Origin: JBBQUN01 sp963698395
GTDB taxonomy: Bacteria > Actinomycetota > Acidimicrobiia > Acidimicrobiales > SZUA-35
Length of the DNA stretch: 64,000 nt
Assembly: GCA_963698395.1 (NCBI GenBank)
Contig: CAVOQQ010000003.1
Location: 868,001 to 932,000 of the forward strand
Reading direction: 5' to 3'
Every line of letters starts with the position of its first letter. Position 1 is the first letter of the stretch. The notes under the pieces are model-generated. The model was given only the letters and a program-made list of their open reading frames with translations, ran no database searches and had not been told where the DNA came from. A program made the position numbers and the translations under genes. This document shows positions 7,580 through 16,432 of the stretch, piece by piece.

Positions 7580-9544
7580 ATGGCAATCATCGAAGGTGAA
7601 CCGCTCGCCCTTCCCTCGGGCGATCCACGGCGGGCCGAACAGCCCTTGGGCGTGTTTGCCCGTCCCCGCAATGCAACCGGTCTGAAGGATTGGTTGACCA
7701 CGGTCGACCACAAGAAGATCGGCATCATGTACGGGGCGTCCGCTCTGTTCTTCTTGCTGATTGGTGGTGTGGCTGCCCTGCTGATCCGTACCCAGTTGGC
7801 CACGCCGAACAGCCAGTTCCTTTCCGCCGACATGTACAACCAGGTCTTCACGATGCACGGCACCGTGATGATCTTCCTGGTGGTCATGCCGATCGGTGCG
7901 GCGTTCGCCAACTATCTTCTGCCGCTCCAGGTCGGCGCACGAGACGTCGCCTTCCCTCGCATCAACGCCTTCAGTTTCTGGGTGTTCCTGTTCGGTGGCC
8001 TATTGCTCAACACCAGCTGGTTCCTCGGCGGTGGCGCCGACGGCGGCTGGTTCAACTACGCACCGAACAACGGCGTGTCGTACTCGCCGTCCCCCGGCAT
8101 CGACTTCTGGAACGCCGGCCTCCTGATCACCGGTATCGGCTCACTGAGTGGCGCGGTCAACCTCATCACCACGGTGCTCAACCTGCGGGCTCCGGGCATG
8201 GGCTTCATGCGCATGCCGATCTTCGTCTGGATGACGCTCGTCACCCAGTTCCTCCTCCTGTTTGCGGTACCGGTGCTCACCGTCGCCCAGATCCTGTTGC
8301 TACTCGACCGCAATTTCGACGCCAATTTCTTCAACATCGAGCAGGGTGCCGATCCACTGCTGTGGCAGCACCTCTTCTGGGTGTTCGGTCATCCCGAGGT
8401 CTACCTCATGATCCTGCCGGCCTTCGGCATCGTCTCTGAGGTCATCCCCACCTTCGCCCGCAAGCCGATCTTCGGTTACCCCTTCATGGTGTTCTCCGGC
8501 ATCGCCATCGGCTTCATGGGCTTTGGCGTGTGGGCGCACCACATGTTCGTCTCGGGCCTCGGTCCACTCGGTGTGACCGCCTTCTCGGTTGCCACCATGT
8601 TCATCGCCGTTCCGACCGGCGTGAAGATCCTCAACTGGCTGGCCACCCTGTGGGGAGGCAAGCTGACGCTCAACACGCCGATGTTGTTCGCCATCGGCCT
8701 GGTGACCCAGTTCACCATCGGTGGTCTGTCGGGCGTGTCGCACGCGATCGCACCCTCTGACACCCAGCAGACCGACACCTACTACATCGTTGCGCACTTC
8801 CATTACGTGCTCTTCGGTGGTGCCCTGTTCGGGTTCGTTTCCGGCATGTATTTCTGGTGGCCCAAGGCCTTTGGTTTCAAGCTCAACGAGACCATCGGCA
8901 AGTGGCACTTCTGGGGCATGGTGGTCGGCTTCAACCTGACCTTCGGCCCGCAGCACATCCTCGGCCTCCAGGGCATGCCTCGGCGTATGCACACCTACGA
9001 CGACGCCATGGGCTTCAACATGTGGAACCTGGTGTCGACCATCGGATCCTTCATCCTCGGCGTCTTCACCCTGTTCATCCTCTTGAATGCCTGGGTGTCG
9101 TGGAAGAACTGGAAGGCCGACGGTCGTCCCGCCGTCGGTGCCGATCCGTGGGATGCTCGCACCATCGAATGGTCCATCCAGTCCCCGACGCCGGAGCACA
9201 ACTTCGACACGACTCCGGTGGTCACCTCGGTCGATGACTTCTGGCACCGCAAGTACCAGAAGGACGACGACGGTGTCCTGCGTCGGGTCCACACCGGCGA
9301 AGAACTCGCCCAGCCCGGCAACGGCAAGGGTGTCCACCTCCCGGCTCCCAGCTACTGGCCGATCCTGCTGGCGTTCGCCTTCCCCATTCTCGGATACGCC
9401 GTCATCTTCAGCCTCTGGCTGGCCATCCCGGCGGTCTTCCTCCTGATCACGTCGATCTTCGGTTGGGCGCTCGAACCAGCCGACGACCTCGACGTCCAAG
9501 ACCACGATCACGATGATCACGAGCTCGCAGGTGCCAACGCATGA
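7580..9544 (+). CDS. ctaD: Cytochrome c oxidase subunit I
   Basis: 654 residues, the catalytic subunit reducing O2 at the heme a3-CuB site. Visible residues: His93 (low-spin heme), Asp122 (D-channel entry), GHPEVY at 270-275 with His271, Glu273 and the Tyr275 cross-link, His320-His321 (CuB), Lys349 (K-channel, VPTGVK), His406 and His408 (HFH). This is a type A1 proton-pumping oxidase. Ribosome binding site AGGAG precedes the ATG. The C-terminus is His/Asp rich (DVQDHDHDDHE). It overlaps ctaE by 4 bases. Confidence 0.97.
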   Translation: MAIIEGEPLALPSGDPRRAEQPLGVFARPRNATGLKDWLTTVDHKKIGIMYGASALFFLLIGGVAALLIRTQLATPNSQFLSADMYNQVFTMHGTVMIFLVVMPIGAAFANYLLPLQVGARDVAFPRINAFSFWVFLFGGLLLNTSWFLGGGADGGWFNYAPNNGVSYSPSPGIDFWNAGLLITGIGSLSGAVNLITTVLNLRAPGMGFMRMPIFVWMTLVTQFLLLFAVPVLTVAQILLLLDRNFDANFFNIEQGADPLLWQHLFWVFGHPEVYLMILPAFGIVSEVIPTFARKPIFGYPFMVFSGIAIGFMGFGVWAHHMFVSGLGPLGVTAFSVATMFIAVPTGVKILNWLATLWGGKLTLNTPMLFAIGLVTQFTIGGLSGVSHAIAPSDTQQTDTYYIVAHFHYVLFGGALFGFVSGMYFWWPKAFGFKLNETIGKWHFWGMVVGFNLTFGPQHILGLQGMPRRMHTYDDAMGFNMWNLVSTIGSFILGVFTLFILLNAWVSWKNWKADGRPAVGADPWDARTIEWSIQSPTPEHNFDTTPVVTSVDDFWHRKYQKDDDGVLRRVHTGEELAQPGNGKGVHLPAPSYWPILLAFAFPILGYAVIFSLWLAIPAVFLLITSIFGWALEPADDLDVQDHDHDDHELAGANA

Positions 9545-10239
9545 CCGACATCGCAGAACCCACCGAGCACGTCGCAGCGGCAGCCGATCACGACGAACAC
9601 GATGATCACGCCACCAGCCTCGGTATCTCGAACCAGAAGCTGGCGATGTGGCTGTTCCTCGGCTCGGAGTGTCTCTTGTTCGGGGCACTCATCTCCACCT
9701 ACCTGCTGACCAAGACCCGGTTCCTCACCGAACTCATCGCGGGCAACCCGCGAGTGGTCGACACGATGCCGGCCGAGTTGGTCTCGAGGATGGTCGAGGA
9801 CGGTTCCGTCGAGCCGATGTTCGACATTCCCTTCACCTCCTTCAGCTCGTTCGTGCTGCTCATGAGCTCGTTGGCCATGGTGCTCGCCCATTCGGCGGTC
9901 GTTCGCGGCGACTACAAGAACACCAAGCTGTGGCTCGCCACCACGGCCCTCCTCGGCACGATCTTCATCGGCGGTCAGGTCTACGAATTCACGGCCTTCT
10001 ATCGCGAGGGTCTGAGCTTCACGAACAACCTGTTCGGCTCGGCATTCTTCACCCTCACCGGATTTCACGGCATCCACGTCACCGTCGGCATCTTGATGCT
10101 GCTGGCGCTGCTGGTCGTGGCCCAACAGGGCAAGCTGAAACAAGATCGAGCCGAAACCGTCGAACTCGTTGGCCTCTACTGGCACTTCGTCGACGTCGTT
10201 TGGGTCTTGATCTTCACCATCGTCTACCTGATTCCCTGA
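9541..10239 (+). CDS. ctaE: Cytochrome c oxidase subunit III
   Basis: 232 residues with about six membrane helices. WLFLGSE carries the conserved helix III glutamate; FFTLTGFHGIHVTVG and YWHFVDVVWV are the usual C-terminal signatures. Subunit III stabilises proton uptake by subunit I. The N-terminus has an acidic His-rich stretch (ADHDEHDDH), echoing the tail of CtaD. The ATGA overlap with ctaD implies translational coupling. Confidence 0.95.
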   Translation: MTDIAEPTEHVAAAADHDEHDDHATSLGISNQKLAMWLFLGSECLLFGALISTYLLTKTRFLTELIAGNPRVVDTMPAELVSRMVEDGSVEPMFDIPFTSFSSFVLLMSSLAMVLAHSAVVRGDYKNTKLWLATTALLGTIFIGGQVYEFTAFYREGLSFTNNLFGSAFFTLTGFHGIHVTVGILMLLALLVVAQQGKLKQDRAETVELVGLYWHFVDVVWVLIFTIVYLIP

Positions 10240-10253
10240 GTCGAAGGAACAAC

Positions 10254-10595
10254 ATGTCGGAATCCATTCTCGACGTCGAGATCGAACAGCACGGCGACTT
10301 CCATGAGGAACACGTTGCCGAAAAGAGCTACTGGATCGTCTTCGTCGTCCTCGCCGCTCTTACTGCCGTCGAGATCGCCTGGTCGTACCTCGGGCTCAGC
10401 GGTGTCGCGTTGGTGCTGCCGCTCCTGATCATGATGGTCATCAAGTTCCTGATCGTCGCCGGGGTGTTCATGCACCTCTACTTCGACATGAAGTTCGTGA
10501 ACGGCAAGTACTTCAGCATCATGTTCGGCTTCGGCCTGACGCTGGCCCTGGCGGTCTTCGTTGCCGTGTTCGCCTCGTTCGACTTCAGGATCTGA
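10254..10595 (+). CDS. ctaF: Cytochrome c oxidase subunit IV-like protein
   Basis: 113 residues with three membrane helices (SYWIVFVVLAALTAVEIAW, VALVLPLLIMMVIKFLIVAG, MFGFGLTLALAVFVAVFAS), typical of the small prokaryotic subunit IV (COX4/CyoD-like). It lies 14 bases after ctaE with AAGGA before the ATG. The N-terminus is rich in Glu, Asp and His (EQHGDFHEEH). Probable role: assembly and stability of the oxidase core. Confidence 0.85.
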   Translation: MSESILDVEIEQHGDFHEEHVAEKSYWIVFVVLAALTAVEIAWSYLGLSGVALVLPLLIMMVIKFLIVAGVFMHLYFDMKFVNGKYFSIMFGFGLTLALAVFVAVFASFDFRI

Positions 10596-10605
10596 CGGTG
10601 ACCTG

Positions 10606-11517
10606 ATGTTCGCCATCACCATCGGGTTCGGCGACGTCGACTACGTCGCGCATCCAGAGGTTTGGTTGCTCCTGGTCGGAGCGTTGAGCATCGGCTGGTT
10701 CGCCGCACGAGTCCTGCAACCCAAGGCAATCGCTGCCGGCTACGAACCGATCACGCGCAATCAGAAGCGCTGGTTCCTGGTCGGATTCTTCAGCATCTGG
10801 TTGGCGTCGGACTGGCCGGTCCACGACATCGCCGAGAACTACCTCTACTCGGTACACATGCTCCAGCACATGCTGCTGTCGATGCTGATCCCCGCTGCCT
10901 TCGTGTTGGCGACGCCTCGCTGGCTTCTCGAACTGGTCGTCGATCCTCAGAGTCGGCTCTGGGGCTGGTTCCGTACGGCGTCGAAACCACTCGTTGCCGG
11001 ACTGGTGTTCAACGCCCTGACGATGTGGCTCCACTGGTCGCGGGTCGTGCAGATCTCTGCCGACTCCGGTGCCGTTCACTTCCTCTTCCATCTCATGATC
11101 TTCGTGTCCGGACTCTTGATGTGGATGCCCGTGTTCGGTCCGATCACCGAGTGGCGACTCAAGCCGCTCAGCCAGTGCATCTACCTGTTCACCATGTCGC
11201 TCGTGCCGACGATCCCGGGTGGTTGGCTTGTCTTTGCGACCGGCGTGGTGTACCGCCACTACGACATCACCGAGCGGCTCTGGGGTATCGACGTCTTGGC
11301 TGACCAACAGGCCGCCGGGGCCATCATGAAGTTGCTCGGCGGGTTCGTGCTGTGGGCGATCATCCTGGTGCTCTTCACCCGCTGGGCCAAGTCGGAAATG
11401 CGTTCCGACGAGGCAGCCCGAGACGAGCGCCAGCGGTTGGAGCGGGTCGAGACGCTCACCTACGAGCAGGTGAGCACCGCGTTCGCCACCACGCCGGCAC
11501 CCGCTGAACCGAGCTGA
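10606..11517 (+). CDS. ctaG: Cytochrome c oxidase assembly protein, CtaG (caa3) family
   Basis: 303 residues with about seven membrane helices. Histidines and Met-rich turns characteristic of the caa3_CtaG family are present (HDIAENYLYSVHMLQHMLLS, MWLHWSRVVQ, HFLFHLMIFVSGLLMW). Family members help insert copper into the oxidase. It starts 11 bases after ctaF and ends the block. The 96 bases to the next, convergent gene contain only a short GGGCCGGCCC palindrome and no clear terminator. Confidence 0.88.
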   Translation: MFAITIGFGDVDYVAHPEVWLLLVGALSIGWFAARVLQPKAIAAGYEPITRNQKRWFLVGFFSIWLASDWPVHDIAENYLYSVHMLQHMLLSMLIPAAFVLATPRWLLELVVDPQSRLWGWFRTASKPLVAGLVFNALTMWLHWSRVVQISADSGAVHFLFHLMIFVSGLLMWMPVFGPITEWRLKPLSQCIYLFTMSLVPTIPGGWLVFATGVVYRHYDITERLWGIDVLADQQAAGAIMKLLGGFVLWAIILVLFTRWAKSEMRSDEAARDERQRLERVETLTYEQVSTAFATTPAPAEPS

Positions 11518-11613
11518 GCAAGGCCGAACGGAAGTGAGCCAGGGGTGCGAGGTCGACCGTCGGCGGCCATCGGGCCGGCCCAGGCGAGCGGGCCAGGTTC
11601 GAGCGGCGGGGCG

Positions 11614-12336
11614 TCACTCCCAGCGAAAGAGTCGGAGCGCCATGAGTGGCATTCCGACTGCCCAGGCAAGCATGGTGACCCAGGCCCACCCGGGGCCGGC
11701 GTCGCCGGCGAAGCCGGAACGCAGCAGTTCGGCGAGTGCGGTCGAGGGTAGGAGCTTGGCGACGGCTTGGAGCCAGCCAGGGAGCTCGTCGAGTTCGAAC
11801 ACCAGCCCGCTGAGGATCAGCAGCACGACGTAGAGCGTGTTGGCGAGCGCGAGCGCCGTGAGCCCTTCGACCACGCTGGCAACGACGATGCCGAGCGCAC
11901 TGAACAGGATGAGGCCGAGGACGAGCGCCGCGGGCGCAGCGAGGTGGAAAGACGGGTCCCAGCCCAATCCCAGCGCCACCACCGAGAGCACGGCGAGCTG
12001 AACGGCGAAGAAGACGAGCGTTGCGGCGAACTTGGCGACGATGAACTCCGAGGCGCGGAGAGGCGTGACCGCGAATCGACGAATGGCACCGAAGCTTCGG
12101 TCGAACCCGAGACCGATCGCTGTGCGCACGAACGACACCGACAAGACTGCCAGGGCGATGATGCCGGGGGCCAGGAAGTCGACCGGCTCGCCGTTGCCGG
12201 TGGGCAGCACATCGACACTCGAGAAGAAGACCAGCAACAAGATGGGCAAGCCGAGGGTCAGGAGGAGTTGCTCGCCATCGCGCCGGGCGATGCGGAGGTC
12301 GGCGACCAGCAGGGCTTTGATCCGATCGAGGCTCAC
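11614..12336 (-). CDS. ABC-2 type transporter permease
   Basis: 240 residues with six hydrophobic segments, the membrane half of a two-gene exporter. Start GTG at 12336, read as GTGA overlapping the stop codon of the ATPase gene, the usual coupling for this pair. The N-terminal helix carries RIKALLVADLRIARRDGEQ, and the C-terminal part has LANTLYVVLLILSGLVFELDEL, as in drug or polyketide exporters of the DrrB type. Substrate unknown. An apparent frameshift in the ATPase makes the two genes read as one 544-residue frame. Confidence 0.8.
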   Translation of the reverse strand: MSLDRIKALLVADLRIARRDGEQLLLTLGLPILLLVFFSSVDVLPTGNGEPVDFLAPGIIALAVLSVSFVRTAIGLGFDRSFGAIRRFAVTPLRASEFIVAKFAATLVFFAVQLAVLSVVALGLGWDPSFHLAAPAALVLGLILFSALGIVVASVVEGLTALALANTLYVVLLILSGLVFELDELPGWLQAVAKLLPSTALAELLRSGFAGDAGPGWAWVTMLAWAVGMPLMALRLFRWE

Positions 12337-13248
12337 GACGCTGCGCTCTCGTCGGTGCCGGTCAGTTCGAGGAACACCGATTCGAGCGACGCGGCGACCG
12401 GCGAGCATCGAACTCGCCATCGTGCCGTGGTCGGCGAGCCACTGGTTGACGTGCCCGACCGCCCGCGAGCTCGGCGCCAGATCGATTCGGTAGTGGCCGG
12501 GGGGACCCTCGGTGGCGCTGGCGGCGAGCTGCCGGGCCAAGTCCTGGACCGGCAGGCCGGTGGGGGCACGGAACTCGATGCGGTCCTCGGTTCGGGTGAG
12601 GTCGTCGATCGTTCCGTGCGCAACGTCGATGCCGTGATCGAGGATCACGACTCGGTCGGCCACGCGTTCGACGTCGTCGAATCGGTGGGTGGTGATCAAG
12701 ACGGCGGCTCCGTCGCCGGCGCGATCGGCGACGAGTTCGAGAATGCGTTCTCTTCCGGCGGCATCGACGGCATTGGTCGGCTCGTCGAGGAGCAGCACCT
12801 CGGTGCCGCCGCACAACGCCAGCGCGAGGCTCAGACGCTGTTGCTCGCCGCCGGAGAGCTTCCGCCACCGCTGCGTGCGAAGCGCGGCCAGGCCGGTGGC
12901 ATCGAGGATGGCCGAGACGCGCTCTTCGGCACCGTGCAGCCCGGCGAACAGCTCGATGGCCTCGATGACCGTGACGCCCATGGGGAGGCCGCCGCTCTGG
13001 GGCATGACGCCCCAGCGGTTGGCAATGGCGTGCCGTTCGGTCGCCGGATCGTGACCGAGCACCCGGACCACGCCGGCGTTGGGGACCACGTAGCCCTCGA
13101 TCGCGTGCAACAGGGTGCTCTTCCCGGCACCGTTGGGACCGAGCAGCGCCACGACCTCACCGGGATCCACGTGCATGGTCACACCATCGACGGCCGTCGT
13201 GCCCGAGTCGTCGTAGCGAATCACGAGATCCTGCAACTCGATCGACAT
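12333..13248 (-). CDS. ABC transporter ATP-binding protein (apparent frameshift near the C-terminus)
   Basis: DrrA-type ATPase, about 304 residues when repaired. Walker A GPNGAGKST, signature LSGGEQQRLSLALAL, Walker B VLLLDEPTNAVD and switch TTHRFDD are intact. Near 12388-12400 the reading frame changes: the expected C-terminal SLESVFLELTG lies in the neighbouring frame and ends at a TGA overlapping the permease start. The sequence has one base too many (or two too few) there. Start ATG at 13248 is preceded at 6 bases by TAGCGT, a leaderless promoter. I judge the frameshift a sequencing error. Confidence 0.85.
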
Positions 13249-13288
13249 GATCGCACGCTATCGCCGCAAATCGGCTTGACTGGGACAC

Positions 13289-13924
13289 GTGGACTTGGCA
13301 CGAATGCGCGCAGAATACGAGAACCGTGGACTCGACGTCAGCGATGTCGATCCTGATCCCATCGTCGAGTTCGAGGCCTGGCTGGCCGCCGCACTCGAGG
13401 CCGAGCTGGTCGAACCCAACGCGATGGTGCTCGCCACCGTCGACCACGAGGGGCGACCGCACACACGCAATATCCTGCTCAAGGGGATGACCGATGGCGG
13501 TTTCGAGTTCTTCACCAACTATCAGAGTGCCAAGGCCGAGCACCTGGCCACCAACGAGGCGGCGGCCCTCACGTTCAGCTGGCTCGGACTCCACCGCCAG
13601 GTCAACGTGATCGGCACCGTCTCGAAAGTCGAGCCGGGGGAGTCCGATGCGTACTTCAGCGTCCGTCCTCGTAGCGCCCAGATCGGCGCCTGGGCGTCGC
13701 TCCAGAGCACCGAGCTTCCCGATCGCGCCACCCTCCTCGCTCGCTACGCCGCTGCCGAGTCGGGCTTCGAGGGCAGCGAGGTACCCCGCCCCGACCACTG
13801 GGGTGGCTACCGCCTGGAACCCACCGAGATCGAATTCTGGCAGGGCCAGCCCAGCCGACTGCACGATCGGGTGCGCTTCCGCCGGGTTGGCGACGACTGG
13901 TCCCGGATTCGCCTCTCGCCCTAG
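13289..13924 (+). CDS. pdxH: Pyridoxamine 5'-phosphate oxidase
   Basis: 211 residues. Oxidises pyridoxine or pyridoxamine 5'-phosphate to PLP using FMN. The family order is complete: MVLATVDHEGRPHTRNILLK (FMN site), FEFFTNYQSAKAEHL, RQVNVIGTVSKV, SVRPRSAQIGAWAS and the C-terminal FWQGQPSRLHDRVRF. GTG start. Divergent from the ABC ATPase gene with only 40 bases between them. PLP is the cofactor of HemL encoded in this window. Confidence 0.95.
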   Translation: MDLARMRAEYENRGLDVSDVDPDPIVEFEAWLAAALEAELVEPNAMVLATVDHEGRPHTRNILLKGMTDGGFEFFTNYQSAKAEHLATNEAAALTFSWLGLHRQVNVIGTVSKVEPGESDAYFSVRPRSAQIGAWASLQSTELPDRATLLARYAAAESGFEGSEVPRPDHWGGYRLEPTEIEFWQGQPSRLHDRVRFRRVGDDWSRIRLSP

Positions 13925-13940
13925 GTCCCAGGGGGAGCGG

Positions 13941-14861
13941 TCAGAGCAGTTGGTCGCCGGCGTAGGCAACGTGATCGAGGTCGGCGAGGTCCAGCACCTG
14001 GAGATAGATCCGTGAGATCCCGAGCTCCGCGTAGCGGCCCAGGCGGTCCCGGACCTCTTCTGCGGTCCCGGCTGCAGAGTCTTCCCGCATCTGAGCGAGA
14101 TCTCGGCCGATGTTGGACGCTCGACGCTCGGCGTCGGCTTCGGACTCACCGAGGCACATCACCATCGCCGAGGAGAGGACCAGCTCATCGGGGTCTCGAT
14201 CGATCGCCTCACAGGCGGCGCGGGCGCGATCGATGATCGGCGGCAGGTCGGCCAGTGGCACGAAGGGCGTGTTGAATTCGGCGGCATAGCGAGCGGTCAG
14301 CGCCGGGGTTCGCTTGGGGCCACGCCCACCGATGATGATCGGAGGGCCGGGTCGTTGCGCCGGCTTGGGGAGCCCGGGAGAGCCGCTGAACGAGTGGAAC
14401 ACGCCTTCGTGGTCGAAGGTCGCGCCCTCGGGCACGGCCCAGAGGCCGGTGATCTGTTCGAGGTATTCGCTGAGCCGATCCATTCGCTCGCCCATCGCAG
14501 GAAACGGCAGTCCGTAGGCTCGATGCTCGGCCTCGTACCAGCCGGCGCCGATCCCCAGTTCGACCCGGCCTCCGCTCATCTGGTCGACCTGGGCCACCGT
14601 GATGGCCAACGGTCCGGGTTGGTAGAAGGTGATCGGGCTGACCAGCGTCCCGAGCCGGATCCGGCTGGTCTCACGGGCCAGGCCGGCGAGCGTGGTCCAT
14701 GCGTCGGTCGGACCGGGCAGACCCGAGACGTCACCCATCTTGAGGTAGTGGTCGGATCGGAAGAAGGCGTCGAAACCGGCGTCTTCGGTGGCTTTGGCCA
14801 CGGCGAGGAGGTCGTCGTAGGTGGCACCCTGCTGGGGTTCGGTGAAGATTCGGAGCTCCAT
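13941..14861 (-). CDS. Luciferase-like (LLM) class F420-dependent oxidoreductase
   Basis: 306 residues, a TIM-barrel flavin/F420 oxidoreductase. Landmarks: MELRIFTEPQQ at the start, EDAGFDAFFRSDHY, RIRLGTLVSPITFYQPGPLA, MSGGRVELGIGAGWYEAEH and PPIIIGGRGPKRTPALTARY. Lack of a specific signature leaves the substrate open. The start at 14861 lies 6 bases after a minus-strand TACGTT, so leaderless. It faces pdxH convergently and is divergent from the hydrolase gene beside it. Confidence 0.88.
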   Translation of the reverse strand: MELRIFTEPQQGATYDDLLAVAKATEDAGFDAFFRSDHYLKMGDVSGLPGPTDAWTTLAGLARETSRIRLGTLVSPITFYQPGPLAITVAQVDQMSGGRVELGIGAGWYEAEHRAYGLPFPAMGERMDRLSEYLEQITGLWAVPEGATFDHEGVFHSFSGSPGLPKPAQRPGPPIIIGGRGPKRTPALTARYAAEFNTPFVPLADLPPIIDRARAACEAIDRDPDELVLSSAMVMCLGESEADAERRASNIGRDLAQMREDSAAGTAEEVRDRLGRYAELGISRIYLQVLDLADLDHVAYAGDQLL

Positions 14862-14897
14862 ACGGCCAACGTACCGGACATGCGGCATGCTCATGCC

Positions 14898-15560
14898 ATG
14901 CAGAAGGTCAGCCGCGACGCCATCGACTTCGCCACGTTGCTCGAGTTGCCCGGGGTCATCGAGCACTGCGATCTGCGGGGCACGTTCGGCTTCATGGCCT
15001 TCCACGGCGGCAATCTCGAACGCCTCACCGATCAGATCGCCAGCGAAGCCGCTGCTCGGTCCGGTGCCTCCTTCTACGGCGTCATCCAGCCTCCCGGAAT
15101 GCGCCAGCACATCCCCTCGGCCAAGGTCGGCCCCGAATCCTCCGACGCGCTCGCTCGATTCCTCGACCACTGCGATGTCGTCGTGGCCATTCATGGCTTC
15201 GGTAGCAACAAGCGTTGGACCGACTTGCTCTTCGGCGGCGGCAACCGTGAGTTGGCGCGCCATCTTGCGTTCCATGTCCGCTCGACCCTGCCGGCCTATC
15301 GGGTGATCGACGACATCGACCAGATCCCCCGTCGCCTACGCGGGCTCCACCCGGCGAATCCGTGCAACCGCACCTCGGGCGGTGGCGTGCAGATCGAGCT
15401 GCCGCCCCGCGTCCGGGGCCTGTCGCCGCTTGCGCTCTACTATCCGGGATCACACGGTGAGCGAGTGCCCGGCCCGTCCAACGGATCGCTGCGTCGATTC
15501 AGTCATACCCAGCACCTGATCGACGGGTTGGTACTCGGTGCTCAGGCCTGGGCGGCCTGA
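14898..15560 (+). CDS. Poly-gamma-glutamate hydrolase family protein (DUF867)
   Basis: 220 residues. The sequence resembles the DUF867 zinc hydrolases that cleave poly-gamma-glutamate (phage PghP relatives): FHGGNLERLTDQIASE near the N-terminus, VVVAIHGFGSNKRW in the middle and NPCNRTSGGGVQIELPPRVR near the C-terminus. No signal peptide is visible, so it is probably cytoplasmic. An ATG six codons upstream at 14880 is an alternative start. The 3' end overlaps the convergent ccdA gene by 19 bases. Biological substrate here is unknown. Confidence 0.75.
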   Translation: MQKVSRDAIDFATLLELPGVIEHCDLRGTFGFMAFHGGNLERLTDQIASEAAARSGASFYGVIQPPGMRQHIPSAKVGPESSDALARFLDHCDVVVAIHGFGSNKRWTDLLFGGGNRELARHLAFHVRSTLPAYRVIDDIDQIPRRLRGLHPANPCNRTSGGGVQIELPPRVRGLSPLALYYPGSHGERVPGPSNGSLRRFSHTQHLIDGLVLGAQAWAA

Positions 15561-16429
15561 CGCTCCGCGCCGCTCCGGCGAGCGAGGGCACCGGCGACGA
15601 TCAACGTGGCGTTGATCGCAAGGAATCCCCACCCGAGGACGGTCGAGCGATTGTTGATCCAGGTGGCGAACGAGCCCTGCCATTGTTCGGCCTTGGTCAC
15701 GATGTCGTTGCCGATCGCGGCGAGCCCGGTGGGTTCTTCGAGAAAGGGCACCGACAGCGACCACCAGCCGTAGATCGAAACATAGATGCCGACGACCACC
15801 AACACGAGGGCGGAGATGAGATTGATCTTCGGGAGCAACTGGCGGAACCGGTTCACGATCCCTCGTTTGCCGAAGGCAACGGCAAGGGTGAGGGTGGTGG
15901 CAAGGAGGCCCATTCCCAGTCCGTAGGACAAGAAGCCACCCAGCCGCTCGGTGAAACCCTTGGCCGAGCTGGAGGTACCGACCACCCCGAGGAACAGCCC
16001 GATCGTGCACGACAGGGACGCAATGGCATACGACACCCCGAAGACGAACATCGACGCCACCGACCGGCTACCGGTGCCTCTGTCGAGCTTCGGAAGCTTC
16101 AGCGCGAGGTCGAAGCCGCGAAGCATGGCGATGCCCAGAGCGACGAGTCCGACACCGATCACGATCGTGACGTAGGGCAGCGCCCCTTGGATCGACGAGT
16201 AGAAGCCGGCGAACACCACACCGAGCAGTCCGAACACGAACATGAAGCCGAGCGACAGGGACAGCCCGACCATCTGTGCACGATTGAGTGCGACGATCCG
16301 CGATTCGTCGACGTCGTCGTCGAGACCGAGGAAGTACCCGAGGTAGGCAGGAAGGAGCGCGAATCCACAGGGATTCACCAGCGCGACCATGCCGATGGCG
16401 AACGCGTACGGTTGGAACAATTCACCCAT
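15542..16429 (-). CDS. ccdA: Cytochrome c biogenesis / thiol transport protein CcdA
   Basis: 295 residues with seven to eight hydrophobic segments. The two redox cysteines are in NPCGFALLPAY (N-terminal) and SLSCTIGLFLG, the CcdA pattern. It moves reducing equivalents across the membrane to extracytoplasmic thioredoxins used in cytochrome c maturation. It begins 3 bases after tlpA, with GGGAGTGA as ribosome binding site, so the two form a redox relay for the c-type cytochromes of this window. Confidence 0.9.
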   Translation of the reverse strand: MGELFQPYAFAIGMVALVNPCGFALLPAYLGYFLGLDDDVDESRIVALNRAQMVGLSLSLGFMFVFGLLGVVFAGFYSSIQGALPYVTIVIGVGLVALGIAMLRGFDLALKLPKLDRGTGSRSVASMFVFGVSYAIASLSCTIGLFLGVVGTSSSAKGFTERLGGFLSYGLGMGLLATTLTLAVAFGKRGIVNRFRQLLPKINLISALVLVVVGIYVSIYGWWSLSVPFLEEPTGLAAIGNDIVTKAEQWQGSFATWINNRSTVLGWGFLAINATLIVAGALARRSGAERQAAQA

Positions 16430-16432
16430 GGG

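Noticed and set aside
11614..13248. Fused single-gene ABC exporter
   Set aside because: The expected ATPase C-terminus and the GTGA overlap with the permease are still present in the neighbouring frame.
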